Shown piece after piece: positions 63,119 through 64,000 of a stretch of DNA of 64,000 nucleotides (position 1 is its first letter; each line of letters starts with the position of its first letter). Source of the DNA: Odontocerum albicorne (Eukaryota > Arthropoda > Insecta > Trichoptera > Odontoceridae). The notes below the pieces were generated by a model. That model saw nothing but the letters and a program-made list of their open reading frames with translations, was not told the DNA's origin and did not search any database. The stretch is from NCBI GenBank assembly GCA_949825065.1, contig OX463856.1:18038632-18102631 (forward strand). Direction: 5' to 3'. The position numbers were made by a program, and so were the translations under genes.

Positions 63119-64000
63119 TAATTTCGTGGCACAAATCATCCTAGTTTGAGTGAATTGCCTACTTAAAAAAACAGTCATACAATGACAAAACCCCAAACAT
63201 AAAATTAGAAACCTCACAAGATTTGAGCTTCCCTTAGGATCAACTGAAAATATTTTAGTCATATGTTTTGAGGCTTTCGCAAATCTTCGTATCATTCGGA
63301 TAAGGTATTCGGAGGGTTTTACCGCGTGATTTGCCTTACAATGCCGAGCATCATAAACCAAACCACGTGACAAAACACTCCATGTAACCTTATACAACAT
63401 TTTAATCACAAATTTATTTATTTTCAGTATTATAATTTCAATTTAAGCTTCCTTGCGTTGAATGCGGTTAGTTAAAGTTATAGAAGTAAAATTTATATAA
63501 CATTGGTCAAAAAGGCAAACCTTGGAATACTTTCTCTCGTCGCTAAGGAAAAGTTGAAAGGACCGCGAAAGCAATAAATCTACAGCAACTATCCAGCCAA
63601 CACAATCCCTTGGTAAGTTCATTCAGGCCTCATTACCCTCGCAGGGGCTCGAAACAGTCGGTAAGGCCCTTTTGTGTCCTAATATCCCTCCTGAATCGGA
63701 AAAAGGAGCCCGGTGTTAAAGTCTAGAGTAAATTTTCATTCAACTTTCGCTAACTTAATAACGACTTCTTTCATATTCAAATTTATTCGTAATTATCTCT
63801 TTTATATGCATAAGCTTGTTAAAAGTTATACTAAACATTAAAAGAGAAGTTAAGAACAAGATATAATATATCTTATCAGTTCCAATTCAGTCTTGTACGA
63901 GATTTAAATAGAAAAAAATACTAAAATTTTAATATTGGGTTAAATTACTCTGCAGACAACCAACCAAGTCAATAAAATAATGTTAATATATTTTACTTCT
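63119..64000. other. no recognised feature
   Basis: A 105-codon minus frame (63092-63409) is Cys/Arg-containing but matches nothing I recognise. Sequence near 63600-63710 is GC-richer (CCCTCGCAGGGGCTCG), unassigned. Confidence 0.4.

Overview
The window is eukaryotic, AT-rich, repeat-dominated nuclear DNA, most likely from an insect. Evidence: an intact Jockey-clade non-LTR retrotransposon, Penelope-like elements with a GIY-YIG nuclease tail, mariner-type transposase relics, two tRNA-derived SINE families, many decayed insect-type LINE reverse transcriptases, and no bacterial gene layout. A GGTAGGCAGAGA-containing repeat resembles sequence I associate with moth genomes; this is only suggestive. 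I recognise no host protein-coding exon, rRNA or true tRNA gene. Nearly everything identifiable is transposon-derived, and most short ORFs are chance or transposon debris.

Layout. 1-11.5 kb: minisatellites, SINE A copies, a LINE 3' end that carries the SINE A tail, a Penelope-like GIY-YIG fragment with inverted terminal copies, a 391-codon LINE reverse transcriptase fragment, a hAT-like MITE nested in a LINE, and a mariner relic. 11.5-20.8 kb: SINE B, LINE relics (one with a YADD motif), mariner relics, and a composite repeat of short duplications. 21.2-25.5 kb: three copies of one LINE 3' end, two forming a 1.1-kb-arm inverted duplication. 25.9-26.7 kb: 16 copies of a 44-bp satellite. 27.9-35.7 kb: SINEs, a TA-flanked inverted-repeat element, a CR1-like LINE, a Penelope terminal palindrome and a perfect 25-bp hairpin. 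35.7-36.3 kb: ten copies of a 58-bp satellite. 36.9-43.7 kb: dispersed repeats, mariner and LINE relics, and a Penelope inverted pair holding a SINE. 43.7-51.2 kb: the one intact element, a full-length Jockey-like retrotransposon (minus strand, ORF1 and ORF2 overlapping by 17 nt), followed head-to-tail by a 5'-truncated sibling; the same 11-bp sequence occurs at all three junctions. 51.2-64 kb: LINE fragments, SINEs, a foldback element with a perfect 27-bp inner hairpin, a dispersed ~200-bp repeat, a 39-bp minisatellite, and a mariner deletion derivative inserted in a LINE.

How the parts relate. The Jockey element encodes its own RNA-binding protein (ORF1) and endonuclease/reverse transcriptase (ORF2). 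SINE A has no protein but shares its 3' tail with a LINE at 3.1-3.7 kb, the usual arrangement for a SINE using LINE machinery. MITEs and the short mariner derivative would need transposases supplied elsewhere.

The most unusual observation is a dispersed 8-mer, TACTCGTA/TACGAGTA, found about 20 times in balanced orientation. In three LINE fragments where a related copy in this window can be aligned, the 8-mer appears as a 6-bp gain at a TA site. That is what an excised TA-target transposon with a 4-nt CTCG footprint would leave. All identifications are by eye; no database search was run.
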